Below, in pieces: positions 16,062 to 24,225 of a DNA stretch of 24,332 bases. Below the pieces are notes generated by a model that did not search any database, had not been told where the DNA came from, and worked only from the letters and a program-made list of their open reading frames with translations. How positions within the stretch are numbered: the first letter of the stretch is position 1; every line of letters starts with the position of its first letter. Made by a program: the position numbers and the translations under genes. Location: contig WALH01000068.1 of assembly GCA_015522935.1 (NCBI GenBank), positions 1 through 24,332 on the forward strand, read 5' to 3'. This DNA comes from DHVE2 group archaeon (lineage in GTDB: Archaea; Thermoplasmatota; Thermoplasmata; Thermoplasmatales; Aciduliprofundaceae).

Positions 16062-16885
16062 TGCTCGATTATTTAGTTCTATCTTTAGACATAATATACA
16101 TCTCTGTGGCTCTTCTGCAGTATATTGTTGCACCTAATGTGGGCCCGAATCCATATTTAGGTTTTCGTGTTGGGCATACACTTGCAAACAAGAAAGTGTG
16201 GTACCAAGCAAATAAATTTATGGGAAAATTAATGCTTGGGCATGCTATCCTTCTGCTCCCCCTCTGTTTAATCCCAGATTTTTTGATATACTTTCTCATT
16301 CTATGGATAGTTCCAATGATTGCTCTTATTCCCATTGGAATCAAATACTCTACAAATCTTTTAGAGGAGAAAGGTGCAAAAGAAAAGCACGTATCACTCA
16401 GGAAAATTGAGCCTATCACCGCTGGAAGAGTGTGGAACATCTCACCATTTATGATTTATGCGGTCCTTTTAGTTTATATGATTTTTACCTACCCATCTCT
16501 TCCAAATATGATTGCGGTTCATTTTGATTCACAGGGCAATCCCAACGGGTGGAGCTCAAAGGGAGATTTCTTCGCTTGGTACAATGTGCTTTCTATTATT
16601 TTTGTTGCTACAGCCTATATATTCGTATATTTAGGGAAGAAGTATCCTATGTATGTGCATCCCGGTAAAATGAGATTTTCGAGGGATTCCTATCTCAAGC
16701 TTATCATTCTTGCTATGGATTGCGCACTCATTCTCATGATCTTTGTTTACCTTGTTATTTACTTATATGCAACTCAGGGAGCGGTTTTTTCTACAGTCTT
16801 CTTTATATTACTTACAATCCTTCCTCTAATTGTACCGATAGGGTACCTCATTTCCAAATGGAGGAAAGGAGGTGAAGTGATATGA
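16058..16885 (+). CDS. SdpI/DUF1648-like integral membrane protein
   Basis: The 275 residues have about seven hydrophobic segments. The N-terminal part (VAPNVGPNPYLGFRVGHTLA, then VWYQANKFMGKLMLG) resembles the SdpI C-terminal domain, and the middle (TYPSLPNMIAVHFDSQGNPN followed by GWSSKGDF) is the DUF1648 signature. In Bacillus, SdpI gives immunity to the SdpC killing peptide and relays its presence to a repressor. Here the domain order is SdpI-like first and DUF1648 second, the reverse of SdpI itself. Position between a PadR regulator and an ABC exporter suggests a membrane-stress or peptide-resistance role; this is inference. Starts and stops overlap the neighbouring genes by 4 bp. Confidence 0.82.
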   Translation: MMLDYLVLSLDIIYISVALLQYIVAPNVGPNPYLGFRVGHTLANKKVWYQANKFMGKLMLGHAILLLPLCLIPDFLIYFLILWIVPMIALIPIGIKYSTNLLEEKGAKEKHVSLRKIEPITAGRVWNISPFMIYAVLLVYMIFTYPSLPNMIAVHFDSQGNPNGWSSKGDFFAWYNVLSIIFVATAYIFVYLGKKYPMYVHPGKMRFSRDSYLKLIILAMDCALILMIFVYLVIYLYATQGAVFSTVFFILLTILPLIVPIGYLISKWRKGGEVI

Positions 16886-17358
16886 AAAAAGGGATGGCAA
16901 TACTGCTTATAGGAGTTATAATCATAGCCGTAGCGATAGGTGTCTTTATCTATTCTCTGGAAAACGCAGGAAAAATGATGAAAGAGATAAATGTAGAGGC
17001 GCACAGCACAAAGAATTTGACATATCAATTACAGAGGGGTGACTATGTTCTGGTAATAGAGTCAAGTAAAAATATAAACTATCGCCTGCTCAATTCTACA
17101 GGTGTTGTGGTGGATGGAAAAAATGTAACAAAAGTGAACAAAAACCTGAATGGTTTGAAAGGTAACTACACATTAGAAATAGATAATTTGAACGATGAAA
17201 CAGTTGATGTGAAAGTGATATTCAACAGTCAGAACTCCCTGCTTTCAGTGGGAAGCTATGTACTGTCAAGTGGTGGAATATGTTTGGTAGGCATAATATT
17301 ACTTATCGCAGGTGGCATACTCGCATGGAAAGAAAGGAGGAAAGAAAATGGATATTGA
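16882..17358 (+). CDS. Small two-TM protein with an external, sequon-rich domain
   Basis: This 158-residue protein belongs to no family I can name. It has an N-terminal membrane segment (about 5-25), an exposed domain (about 30-122) and a second membrane segment (about 127-149) with a short basic tail (WKERRKENGY). The external domain alternates beta strands (GDYVLVIESS, GNYTLEIDNLN, VDVKVIFN), somewhat like a GOLD/emp24 fold, and carries four N-glycosylation sequons at Asn45, Asn71, Asn81 and Asn95. A strong AAGGAGGTGA lies before the ATG. It may be an accessory or sensor subunit of the ABC exporter that follows. The last 11 bases overlap the ATPase gene. Confidence 0.8.
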   Translation: MKKGMAILLIGVIIIAVAIGVFIYSLENAGKMMKEINVEAHSTKNLTYQLQRGDYVLVIESSKNINYRLLNSTGVVVDGKNVTKVNKNLNGLKGNYTLEIDNLNDETVDVKVIFNSQNSLLSVGSYVLSSGGICLVGIILLIAGGILAWKERRKENGY

Positions 17359-18259
17359 AGCGATAAATCTCACGAAAAAATACGGAAGCTTCTACGCTTT
17401 AAAGGATCTGAATCTCAAGATATCTGGGTCAAAATGCGTTGGATATCTTGGCCCAAATGGTGCAGGAAAAACAACAACGCTCAAACTCTTCACTCATCTT
17501 TTGAATCCAACTCGTGGGGAGGCAATAATAAATGGTTACAATGTAAATAAAGAAATAAAAAAAGCTCTTAGAGATGTTGGTACTTTGATTGAAACTCCTG
17601 ATTTTTACCCATATCTCACACCAATAGAGACCCTGGAAATGCTCTGCAGAATAAGATTTGCAGATAGATGCGAAATAAAAAATGCACTTGAGGAAGTGGG
17701 AATGTACGAATGGCGCAATAAAAAGATAGGTAAGTTTTCAAAGGGTATGAAACAGAGAATTGCCATTGCTGCCGCACTTGTAACAAATCCATCAGTAATA
17801 ATTTTAGATGAGCCCACCACGGGCATGGATCCAAAGGGAATGGTAGAAATAAGATATGTGATAAAAAATTTGAAGAAGGAGAAGCGTCTGATATTCATGT
17901 CCTCTCATCTCTTGCCTGAAGTAACAGAGGTTTGTGATGAAGTCGCCATGATAAATTGTGGCACTCTACTTCTCTACGACTCAATACACAGCATAATGGA
18001 GAAGTTTAGAGGTCATGCCGTTGAGGTCGCCGCAATGAATGAAATTTCTGTAGATAGAATTATGAATATAAAAGGTGTGAAGTCCGTAGAGAAAATCACA
18101 CCCACGAAGATTCGTATTGATTTTGAGGATGGAGCAGAAATGCAGCACAAAATTCTTCAGAGCCTCCTGAAAATGGGTATAAAGGTTGTAGAATATCGCT
18201 CCGCCGGAATAGCTCTGGAGAAGGCGTATATAGAGTTGATAGGAGGTGGTAAAAAATGA
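17348..18259 (+). CDS. ABC transporter ATP-binding protein (CcmA/drug-export type)
   Basis: The cytoplasmic ATPase of an ABC-2 type exporter has 303 residues: Walker A GPNGAGKT (35-42), ABC signature FSKGMKQR (130-137), Walker B IILDEP (151-156) followed by TTGMDP, H-loop His187 (SSHLLPE), and a C-terminal regulatory tail typical of the DrrA/NatA group. The frame is open upstream to 17312, but AAAGGAGG sits a few bases before the ATG at 17348, which gives the normal N-terminus MDIEAINLTKKYGSF. The stop overlaps the permease start by ATGA, so the two halves are made together. Confidence 0.95.
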   Translation: MDIEAINLTKKYGSFYALKDLNLKISGSKCVGYLGPNGAGKTTTLKLFTHLLNPTRGEAIINGYNVNKEIKKALRDVGTLIETPDFYPYLTPIETLEMLCRIRFADRCEIKNALEEVGMYEWRNKKIGKFSKGMKQRIAIAAALVTNPSVIILDEPTTGMDPKGMVEIRYVIKNLKKEKRLIFMSSHLLPEVTEVCDEVAMINCGTLLLYDSIHSIMEKFRGHAVEVAAMNEISVDRIMNIKGVKSVEKITPTKIRIDFEDGAEMQHKILQSLLKMGIKVVEYRSAGIALEKAYIELIGGGKK

Positions 18260-19065
18260 ACGATTTAGCACAGATGATAATTATATCCAGATATCAATTT
18301 AGAAATTATCTGAGAGCAAAGAGATTGCTCATTTTATTTCTCATAACAATTATAATTGCTGCCATTTATCTGATCGTTGTTTCTATATATGTAAATCCTG
18401 AAGATATGACAGTCAAAAATTTTTCAAGAAACTGGGCTTCACCCGTGTCATTTCTTGTAATTCTTGCATCTCTGTTCTTTGGAGGAGATGCAATTGCAGG
18501 TGAATATCAGAACAGGACAGGTTATTTTCTCTTTCCCAATCCAATTAAGAGGTATACAATAATATGGGGGAAATTTTTAGCTTCCTTTCTAGCAAGCTTG
18601 ATCGTCGTACTCTCCTACTGGGTCATTGCAATTGTTGATATTTTTTATTATTATTCAACCATCCCAAATGCTGTGTGGTACTCTCTTTCCTTATCTATCC
18701 TGTTTCTGATAAGTCTTCTTTCACTTACATATCTTTTCTCATCACTCTTCAAAAGCGGTGCAATTGCAATAACCATCGTCGCAATAATCTACTTTTTTGT
18801 GTTTAACATAGTGGATTCCATATCCATGCTCTCAGGTGTGGAACCATGGTTCTCAATAACCTACGGTGCCTCTGTCATTACTTTAGTGTTTGATGGAAAT
18901 TATATCGGCGATTACACACACAAGCAGGTGATGCAGGCTGGAAAGCATATGAATTTCACAACATACAACCCCTACATCTGGGAGGGAATTGCCATAATGG
19001 TGCTTTACTTTGTAATATCTGCAATTTTAGCATCCATAATATTCCGTTACAAGGAGATGAAGTGA
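18256..19065 (+). CDS. ABC-2 type permease
   Basis: The membrane half of the exporter has 269 residues with about six hydrophobic segments (about 23-44, 66-81, 108-129, 137-160, 167-189, 245-264) and the cytosolic N-terminal helix YQFRNYLRAKRLL common to this class. The early motif FFGGDAIAGEYQNRTGYFLFPNPIKR matches the ABC-2 permease loop that contacts the ATPase. A larger external loop (about 190-240) follows the fifth segment. The substrate is unknown; a peptide or lipophilic toxicant fits the PadR/SdpI neighbours. It ends the cassette, 78 bp before mutL, which has its own promoter. Confidence 0.9.
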   Translation: MNDLAQMIIISRYQFRNYLRAKRLLILFLITIIIAAIYLIVVSIYVNPEDMTVKNFSRNWASPVSFLVILASLFFGGDAIAGEYQNRTGYFLFPNPIKRYTIIWGKFLASFLASLIVVLSYWVIAIVDIFYYYSTIPNAVWYSLSLSILFLISLLSLTYLFSSLFKSGAIAITIVAIIYFFVFNIVDSISMLSGVEPWFSITYGASVITLVFDGNYIGDYTHKQVMQAGKHMNFTTYNPYIWEGIAIMVLYFVISAILASIIFRYKEMK

Positions 19066-19112
19066 TTTTTCAATGGTAAGGTGAATTTGTGGAAGTTACC
19101 ACATGTGAGAAA

Positions 19113-19122
19113 CATATTTATT
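19113..19122 (+). promoter_or_regulatory. TATA box for mutL
   Basis: The box catatttatt is centred near 19118, placing the transcript start on the GTG at 19144. This favours that start over the upstream GTG at 19081. Confidence 0.55.
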
Positions 19123-19143
19123 TTACGGTGCGATACTTCACGT

Positions 19144-20832
19144 GTGAAATCAAGAATAAAAATTCTTCCAGAAAACATCGTTGAGAAAATTGCCGCAGGT
19201 GAAGTTGTTGAAAGACCTGCAAGCGTTGTCAAAGAATTAATTGAGAATAGCATTGATGCCCAAGCTACTAAGATTTTCGTATTTGTGAAAAATGGAGGTA
19301 TGGATGAGATTCGCATTGTGGATAACGGGACAGGAATGACAAAAGAGGAAGCAAAATTAGCTTTTCAAAGGCATGCAACAAGTAAAATAAGCAAGGAAGA
19401 GGATTTAAACGAAATTCGAACTCTGGGTTTTCGGGGTGAAGCGCTACCCAGCATAGCCGCAGTTAGCAGGGTAGAGATGCTCACAAGAAGAAAGAAAGAT
19501 ATAATAGGTTCAAAGATAGTCATCAAGGGGGGTGAAATTAAAAGAACTGAAGATGCCGGATGCCCACCTGGAACGTCCATCACAGTTAGAGATATATTTT
19601 ACAACACTCCTGCAAGGAGGAAATTTTTGAAATCTCCAAATCAGGAGTTTGGGTACATAAAGAGCATAGTTGAAAAGTACGTATTAGCATACGAAAACAT
19701 ACATTTCAAACTAATGCATAATGGAAGGATTGCGTACGATATTCCCCCCACAGACTTGTTAAGCAGAATAGGAGAAGTCTGGGGCAGGGACGTGGCTGAA
19801 AATATGGTCAAAATAAGCAAAAGGGGTAAAATTGAAGTTATAGGATTCGTGTCCAAGCCATATTTAACGAGGAAGGATAAGGGAAAGATCATTGTTTTTG
19901 TTAACGGGAGATTCGTGAGTAATTCCAACATTGCACGGTGGATTGTGGAAGGCTACAGAACACTTCTTTTCAGAGATTCATACCCGTATGCTGTGGTTCA
20001 CATAAGAGTGCCTCCTGAAGAGGTTGATGTGAATGTACATCCTGCAAAGCTGTATGTGAAGTTCAGGAATGAGAAATGGATAAAGGATGAACTCACCAAT
20101 CTGATATGGAATACCCTCACATCCCTGAGCAATATCCCTTCAGAAAAAATGAAGAAAAAAGGTATGGAAGCGATGGTTGAACCTGAGATAACAACAAGAG
20201 AGAAGCAGATGAAATTCAATGTAGAAAAAACAAGTGAAGAGAAAATAGAAAATTATCTATCCAAAATGCGAATTCCTCAATATGAAATATGGGGCCAATT
20301 TGATGATACCTATATAGTTATGAAATCAAAGGATGCTATAATGATAGTGGATCAGCATGCAGCCCATGAACGTATTCGGTACGAAAAATTTTTGAAAGGT
20401 ATACATGAAGGAAAAGCGCAGAGGCTTTTAAATCCTGTTATAGTGAATCTCTCACCATCAGATTACGAAGACCTGCTCAATGTAAAGGATAAATTAAGAG
20501 AATTCGGACTCGTGATAGAGGATTTTGGTAATGGAAGTGTTATCATTCGCTCAATTCCACCAATTCTAAAAAGAGACGAAGTAGAGGAAATAATAAAAGG
20601 AATAATAGATATGGGCGTGAAATACATTGAGAAAAAGAGGGATGAAATAATAAAATTAATATCGTGTAAAGGTGCTATCAAAGCCCATGATAAACTGACA
20701 ATATATGAAATGGAAGAACTTGTAGCTCAGTTACTGAGATGTGAGAATCCATACACATGCCCGCATGGAAGGCCAACAATAATAAAAATAACCACAAAAG
20801 ATTTGGAAAAGATGTTTAAAAGAAATATTTAA
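19144..20832 (+). CDS. mutL: DNA mismatch repair protein MutL (endonuclease type)
   Basis: MutL links MutS to downstream repair and, in this type, nicks DNA. The 562 residues start with the GHKL ATPase: ILPENIVEKIAAGEVVERPA (7-26), ELIENSIDA (31-39), DNGTG (60-64) and GFRGEALPSIAAVS (95-108). The C-terminal domain keeps the endonuclease motif DQHAAHERIRYE (403-414) and a second metal-site element CPHGRP (from Cys539), plus SCKGAIKAHDKL. All catalytic parts look intact. The frame extends to a GTG at 19081, but the TATA position and homology begin at 19144. MutL is sporadic in archaea and mostly taken to be of bacterial origin; no mutS is in the window. The stop overlaps argF by 4 bp. Confidence 0.95.
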   Translation: MKSRIKILPENIVEKIAAGEVVERPASVVKELIENSIDAQATKIFVFVKNGGMDEIRIVDNGTGMTKEEAKLAFQRHATSKISKEEDLNEIRTLGFRGEALPSIAAVSRVEMLTRRKKDIIGSKIVIKGGEIKRTEDAGCPPGTSITVRDIFYNTPARRKFLKSPNQEFGYIKSIVEKYVLAYENIHFKLMHNGRIAYDIPPTDLLSRIGEVWGRDVAENMVKISKRGKIEVIGFVSKPYLTRKDKGKIIVFVNGRFVSNSNIARWIVEGYRTLLFRDSYPYAVVHIRVPPEEVDVNVHPAKLYVKFRNEKWIKDELTNLIWNTLTSLSNIPSEKMKKKGMEAMVEPEITTREKQMKFNVEKTSEEKIENYLSKMRIPQYEIWGQFDDTYIVMKSKDAIMIVDQHAAHERIRYEKFLKGIHEGKAQRLLNPVIVNLSPSDYEDLLNVKDKLREFGLVIEDFGNGSVIIRSIPPILKRDEVEEIIKGIIDMGVKYIEKKRDEIIKLISCKGAIKAHDKLTIYEMEELVAQLLRCENPYTCPHGRPTIIKITTKDLEKMFKRNI

Positions 20833-21755
20833 TGCTGTATGAGACGGACAAGAATTGCCTTCTGCGCGTGCAACCTGTTTTCAGCCTGATCGAAGACCAC
20901 ACTGTTCCTCGAATCTATAATCTCATCTGTTACCTCCTGACCACGATGAGCAGGCAGACAGTGCATAAATATAAAGTTCTGCTTAGCATGCTTCACAAGC
21001 TCTCTGTTCACTTGATAGGGCTTGAAGATCTTCAATCTTTTTTCCGCTTCAGCTTCCTCGCCCATACTTACCCACACATCAGTATAGACGATATCCGCAT
21101 CTCTTACAGCCTCGATTGGGTCATGTGTTATTACTACCTTTGATCCACTTTCATTGGCTATTTTATTTGCTATTCCAGTTAGTTCCTGATTGGGTTCATA
21201 TCCTTCAGGAGTGGCGAGATAGATATTCATTCCAACTGTAGCAGCACCTAACATAAGAGAGTTGGCCACATTATTCCCATCTCCCACATAAGCAAGCTTA
21301 AGCCCAAAGAACTCTCCCCTTTTTTCCTTTATGGTCATTAAATCCGCCACGATCTGACAGGGGTGCTCTAGATCGTCTAAAGCATTTATAACGGGCACAG
21401 TGGCATTTTCAGCAAGTTCTAACATCATTTCATGCTTGTATGCACGATACACTATTGCATCTACATATCTGGATAGAACTTTTGCCGTGTCTGCTATGGT
21501 CTCACCACGTCCAAGCTGCATATCTCTGGGCGATAGATAGAGGGCATGGCCTCCAAGTTGAGTCATGGCCACCTCAAAACTCACTCTTGTTCTTGTGCTG
21601 GGCTTTTCAAAAATCATTGCGAGGTTTCTGTTTTTAAGTACTGCCTGTACTTCTCTTTCACCCATCTGCTGTCTGTGTTTCATCTCCATGGCAAGATTTA
21701 TCACATCCTGCAGTTCATCCTTTATATCCACCATTGAAATGAGATCTTTTTTCAT
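20829..21755 (-). CDS. argF: Ornithine carbamoyltransferase
   Basis: It transfers the carbamoyl group of carbamoyl phosphate to ornithine, giving citrulline, in arginine synthesis (or acts in reverse in arginine breakdown). All active-site motifs are present in the 308 residues: STRTR (53-57) and HPCQ (131-134) for carbamoyl phosphate, TDVWVSMG (225-232) and HCLP (265-268) for ornithine. Length is normal. The frame reaches a GTG at 21767, but that GTG lies inside the ribosome-binding site GAGGTGA (21764-21770); the ATG eight bases further on is therefore chosen. It is a single gene here; no other arginine gene is in view. Confidence 0.96.
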   Translation of the reverse strand: MKKDLISMVDIKDELQDVINLAMEMKHRQQMGEREVQAVLKNRNLAMIFEKPSTRTRVSFEVAMTQLGGHALYLSPRDMQLGRGETIADTAKVLSRYVDAIVYRAYKHEMMLELAENATVPVINALDDLEHPCQIVADLMTIKEKRGEFFGLKLAYVGDGNNVANSLMLGAATVGMNIYLATPEGYEPNQELTGIANKIANESGSKVVITHDPIEAVRDADIVYTDVWVSMGEEAEAEKRLKIFKPYQVNRELVKHAKQNFIFMHCLPAHRGQEVTDEIIDSRNSVVFDQAENRLHAQKAILVRLIQH

Positions 21756-21790
21756 GATGTGATTCACCTCTGACTGAAAAACTCAATGAT

Positions 21791-21802
21791 GTATATAAAA
21801 TT
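21791..21802 (-). promoter_or_regulatory. TATA box for argF
   Basis: The minus-strand reading contains ttttatatac, centred near 21796. It predicts a start near 21770, right at the beginning of the GAGGTGA ribosome-binding site. Confidence 0.6.
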
Positions 21803-21836
21803 TAACTTCACAAATTTTGGTGATTTTGAACGAAAA

Positions 21837-21846
21837 CCTTATATAC
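21837..21846 (+). promoter_or_regulatory. TATA box for the 67-residue gene
   Basis: The box ccttatatac is centred near 21842 and predicts a start near 21868. GAGGTGA (21882-21888) then lies six bases before the ATG at 21895. Confidence 0.6.
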
Positions 21847-21849
21847 TTC

Positions 21850-21873
21850 TTTGTCATATAGTTGTCTGACAAA
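21850..21873. promoter_or_regulatory. Operator-like inverted repeat downstream of a TATA box
   Basis: TTTGTCA (21850-21856) and TGACAAA (21867-21873) are perfect inverted copies with a 10-base spacer, about two helical turns from end to end. The repeat covers the predicted transcription start of the 67-residue gene, as expected for a dimeric repressor site. Confidence 0.5.
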
Positions 21874-21894
21874 AAGATGACGAGGTGATGATGA

Positions 21895-22098
21895 ATGAGA
21901 AGGAAGAATGATGGAATAAAAATACCCAAACGGGTTGAGAGGTGGCTTAGAACGCATACTGTCGCTGATCTTGAGGCTGCAATGTGGGAAATAGATGATA
22001 AGAGAGCAGAGATTATAGCAAACATACTCAGCATGATGTACGAAATGACAGATGATATAGTGGGTGTAGGGATACCAAAGATAGAAGTCCTTGCATAA
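21895..22098 (+). CDS. Small protein of unknown function (67 residues)
   Basis: The gene is not recognised. The protein starts basic (MRRKNDGIKIPKRVERWLR) and then forms two likely helices (VADLEAAMWEIDDKRAEIIA and NILSMMYEMTDDIVGVGIP). It has no membrane segment and no cysteine. It looks real: a TATA box, an inverted repeat over the predicted start and a clear GAGGTGA precede it, and no gene competes on the other strand. It may be a small regulator or a partner of another protein; no function can be assigned. Confidence 0.7.
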   Translation: MRRKNDGIKIPKRVERWLRTHTVADLEAAMWEIDDKRAEIIANILSMMYEMTDDIVGVGIPKIEVLA

Positions 22099-22100
22099 AT

Positions 22101-22117
22101 CTCTTTTATCTTTTTTA
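22101..22117 (+). terminator. T-rich terminator after the 67-residue gene
   Basis: Starting two bases after the stop codon the plus strand reads ctcttttatctttttta. T-runs of this kind end transcription in archaea without a hairpin. Confidence 0.45.
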
Positions 22118-22135
22118 ATGTATGACTCGAGAAAA

Positions 22136-22145
22136 CATTAAATAG
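22136..22145 (+). promoter_or_regulatory. TATA box for the DUF998 gene
   Basis: The box cattaaatag is centred near 22141, placing the transcript start on the ATG at 22168. Confidence 0.5.
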
Positions 22146-22693
22146 ACGAAAATCATTGAATCTGTGGATGAGAAGCTATGAAATAAGCGCCTTTATCGGA
22201 CCCGCCATAGGATTCTTTGGGATAGTTGCTGCAATAATTCTGAATTGGGGATGGTGGTCTATAACAGATAATGCCATAAGTGATATGGGACAGGTCTCTG
22301 TGAGGTACTGGTATGTGCTAGATATATCCTTTATCATATCGGGGATAGTTACTCTATACTCCACATTTTTTATTATTAATTATATGAAGGGTCATATTGA
22401 AAAATATGGATTATACTTCTTCATGGTATCTATGGCTCTTCTTTCTCTCATAGGATTTTTTCCGGAAGGCACCAGTATCCACTGGGAAATAAGCGTTCTT
22501 TTCTTTCTCATTGGCACTTTTTCAATGTTTGCGGTGGGAATTGGCATGGCTACTAATGGGAATTCAACAGGTTTTTGGATTATAGGCATAACCTTTGGTG
22601 GATTCATATCTGCTATTTTATCTTCAACAATCCTTAGGGGCCTGGCTATTCCCGAATTGTTAGGTGCAACAGGTATAGTTCTATCTTACTATC

Positions 22694-23055
<362 letters not shown>

Positions 23056-23059
<4 letters not shown>

Positions 23060-23916
23060 TTATAACCCCCCCTCTCTATCTCCTTGAGGATTTCATCAAG
23101 TTCTCTCTTAACTTCTCTCATAATCTCCATTTCTTTATCTACCAAGTCCCTAAAGTCCCTAACTTTCGGTAGTTCATCATTATCATCTTTCTTCGTTACT
23201 ATCTCCGCATATTTCTCCGCTTCTTTCTCACTTAACCCCCTCTCTTCCATAAGTTTTTTCTTGATGCTTAACTTTAATGACTCTTTATCCATTCTATTAT
23301 CACTAATACTTTTGATTTGCTCATTCCGTTTTTCTAAAAGCTCTTCTCGAGAAAGACCTTGTATATATGACCAAAACCGATTACAAATTTCATTCTCTAA
23401 GCATAAATTAGCCACTATCTTCTCAATCTCTTCTTTAGCCTCTATTATTGCATACACCAACTCTCTCTTCAAATTATCGGACATATCATCATTTAGTACT
23501 TCTTCCATCTCTTCGTTTAACTTCTCATCTATTTGTATTTCAGCTTCCCATATCTTCTTAAGGTTCTCAGGAGTTAATTTTGACCGATAATTTTCAATAT
23601 ATCTCTGGAAAGTTTCTTTATAATTCCTAATCTCGCTAAGTTTTTTACCCAGATATTTTCCCTTACCTACCAATGTAATAACAGCTTTTTTCCCTCGTTT
23701 CTCCGGGCCCACTACCTTTACCCCCATTAGCCTATCTACTTTTTTCTGTAAAGTTGGAAAGGCTATAAGATGTTCACCCTTTTCATCTACAAGCTTATTC
23801 CAAATTCCCCTATAGCTCATACCCTCTGGGTGTTTTTCTAAAATCTCAATTATTTTCTTATCTTTATCATCCATTTTTATTATTTTGTTGTCAATATCAT
23901 CCATTTCTATCACCAT
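23056..23916 (-). CDS. Winged-helix protein with long charged helical tail, unknown
   Basis: The gene is not recognised by name. In the 286 residues, about 17-95 read as a winged helix (KKIIEILEKHPEGMSYRGIW, LIAFPTLQKKVDRLMG, wing KRGKKAVITLVGKGKYLGKK). The rest (about 95-286) is almost all charged helix rich in Glu and Lys, likely coiled coil, with single Cys pairs in LCLENEICNRFW. A DNA-binding plus oligomerisation or partner-binding role, as in plasmid partition or copy-control proteins, is possible but not shown. The ATG at 23916 is four or five bases from the predicted transcript start; the ATG at 23904, behind GGTGAT, is an equally good start. Confidence 0.72.
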
Positions 23917-23939
23917 GTGATCATTGACTGCTCACTGCT

Positions 23940-23950
23940 TAATTATATCA
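23940..23950. promoter_or_regulatory. Shared TATA region of two divergent element genes
   Basis: The A/T box ttaattatatc, centred near 23946, lies 26 bases from plausible starts in both directions (about 23920 leftward and 23972 rightward). It could serve both the 286-residue gene and the 75-residue gene; ctaataatac (23955-23964) is an alternative for the rightward one. Confidence 0.4.
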
Positions 23951-23997
23951 CTTCTAATAATACTTTCGGTGTGAAATCATAAGGAGGTGAAACAAAA

Positions 23998-24225
23998 ATG
24001 ATTGAAAAAATAGAGGAAATCGAAAAAACGAAGAGGGAAATCAAGGAATACATAAAAACACTGAACATGCCATTTACCGTGCAGGACATAGCCAAGAGAT
24101 TTAACATAGCGTGGAACACTGCAAAAGCTCTTCTCTTGGAGTTGGCTCTTGAAGGAGAGATAAAAGCAATGAAAACAACGAAATCCTATGTTTTTACATT
24201 ATCAAGAGGTGAGAAGGATGAATGA
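23998..24225 (+). CDS. Small helix-turn-helix protein (75 residues)
   Basis: A charged helix (1-20) is followed by a clear helix-turn-helix: MPFTVQDIAKRFNIAWNTAK, then ALLLELALEGEIKAMKT and a short wing SYVFTL. This is the winged-helix shape of small plasmid and virus regulators. The ribosome-binding site AAGGAGGTGA (23981-23990) lies just before the ATG. The gene overlaps the next one by 8 bases, so they are co-transcribed. The target is unknown; control of the divergent gene at 23916 would be natural. Confidence 0.8.
   Translation: MIEKIEEIEKTKREIKEYIKTLNMPFTVQDIAKRFNIAWNTAKALLLELALEGEIKAMKTTKSYVFTLSRGEKDE

Noticed and set aside
19081..19143. Upstream GTG start for mutL
   Set aside because: The TATA box lies inside this extension and points to 19144, where homology begins.
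23084..23590. Plus-strand 168-codon open frame opposite the 286-residue gene
   Set aside because: Ser/Ile-rich antisense of a Glu/Lys-rich helical protein; no start signal and no recognisable domain.
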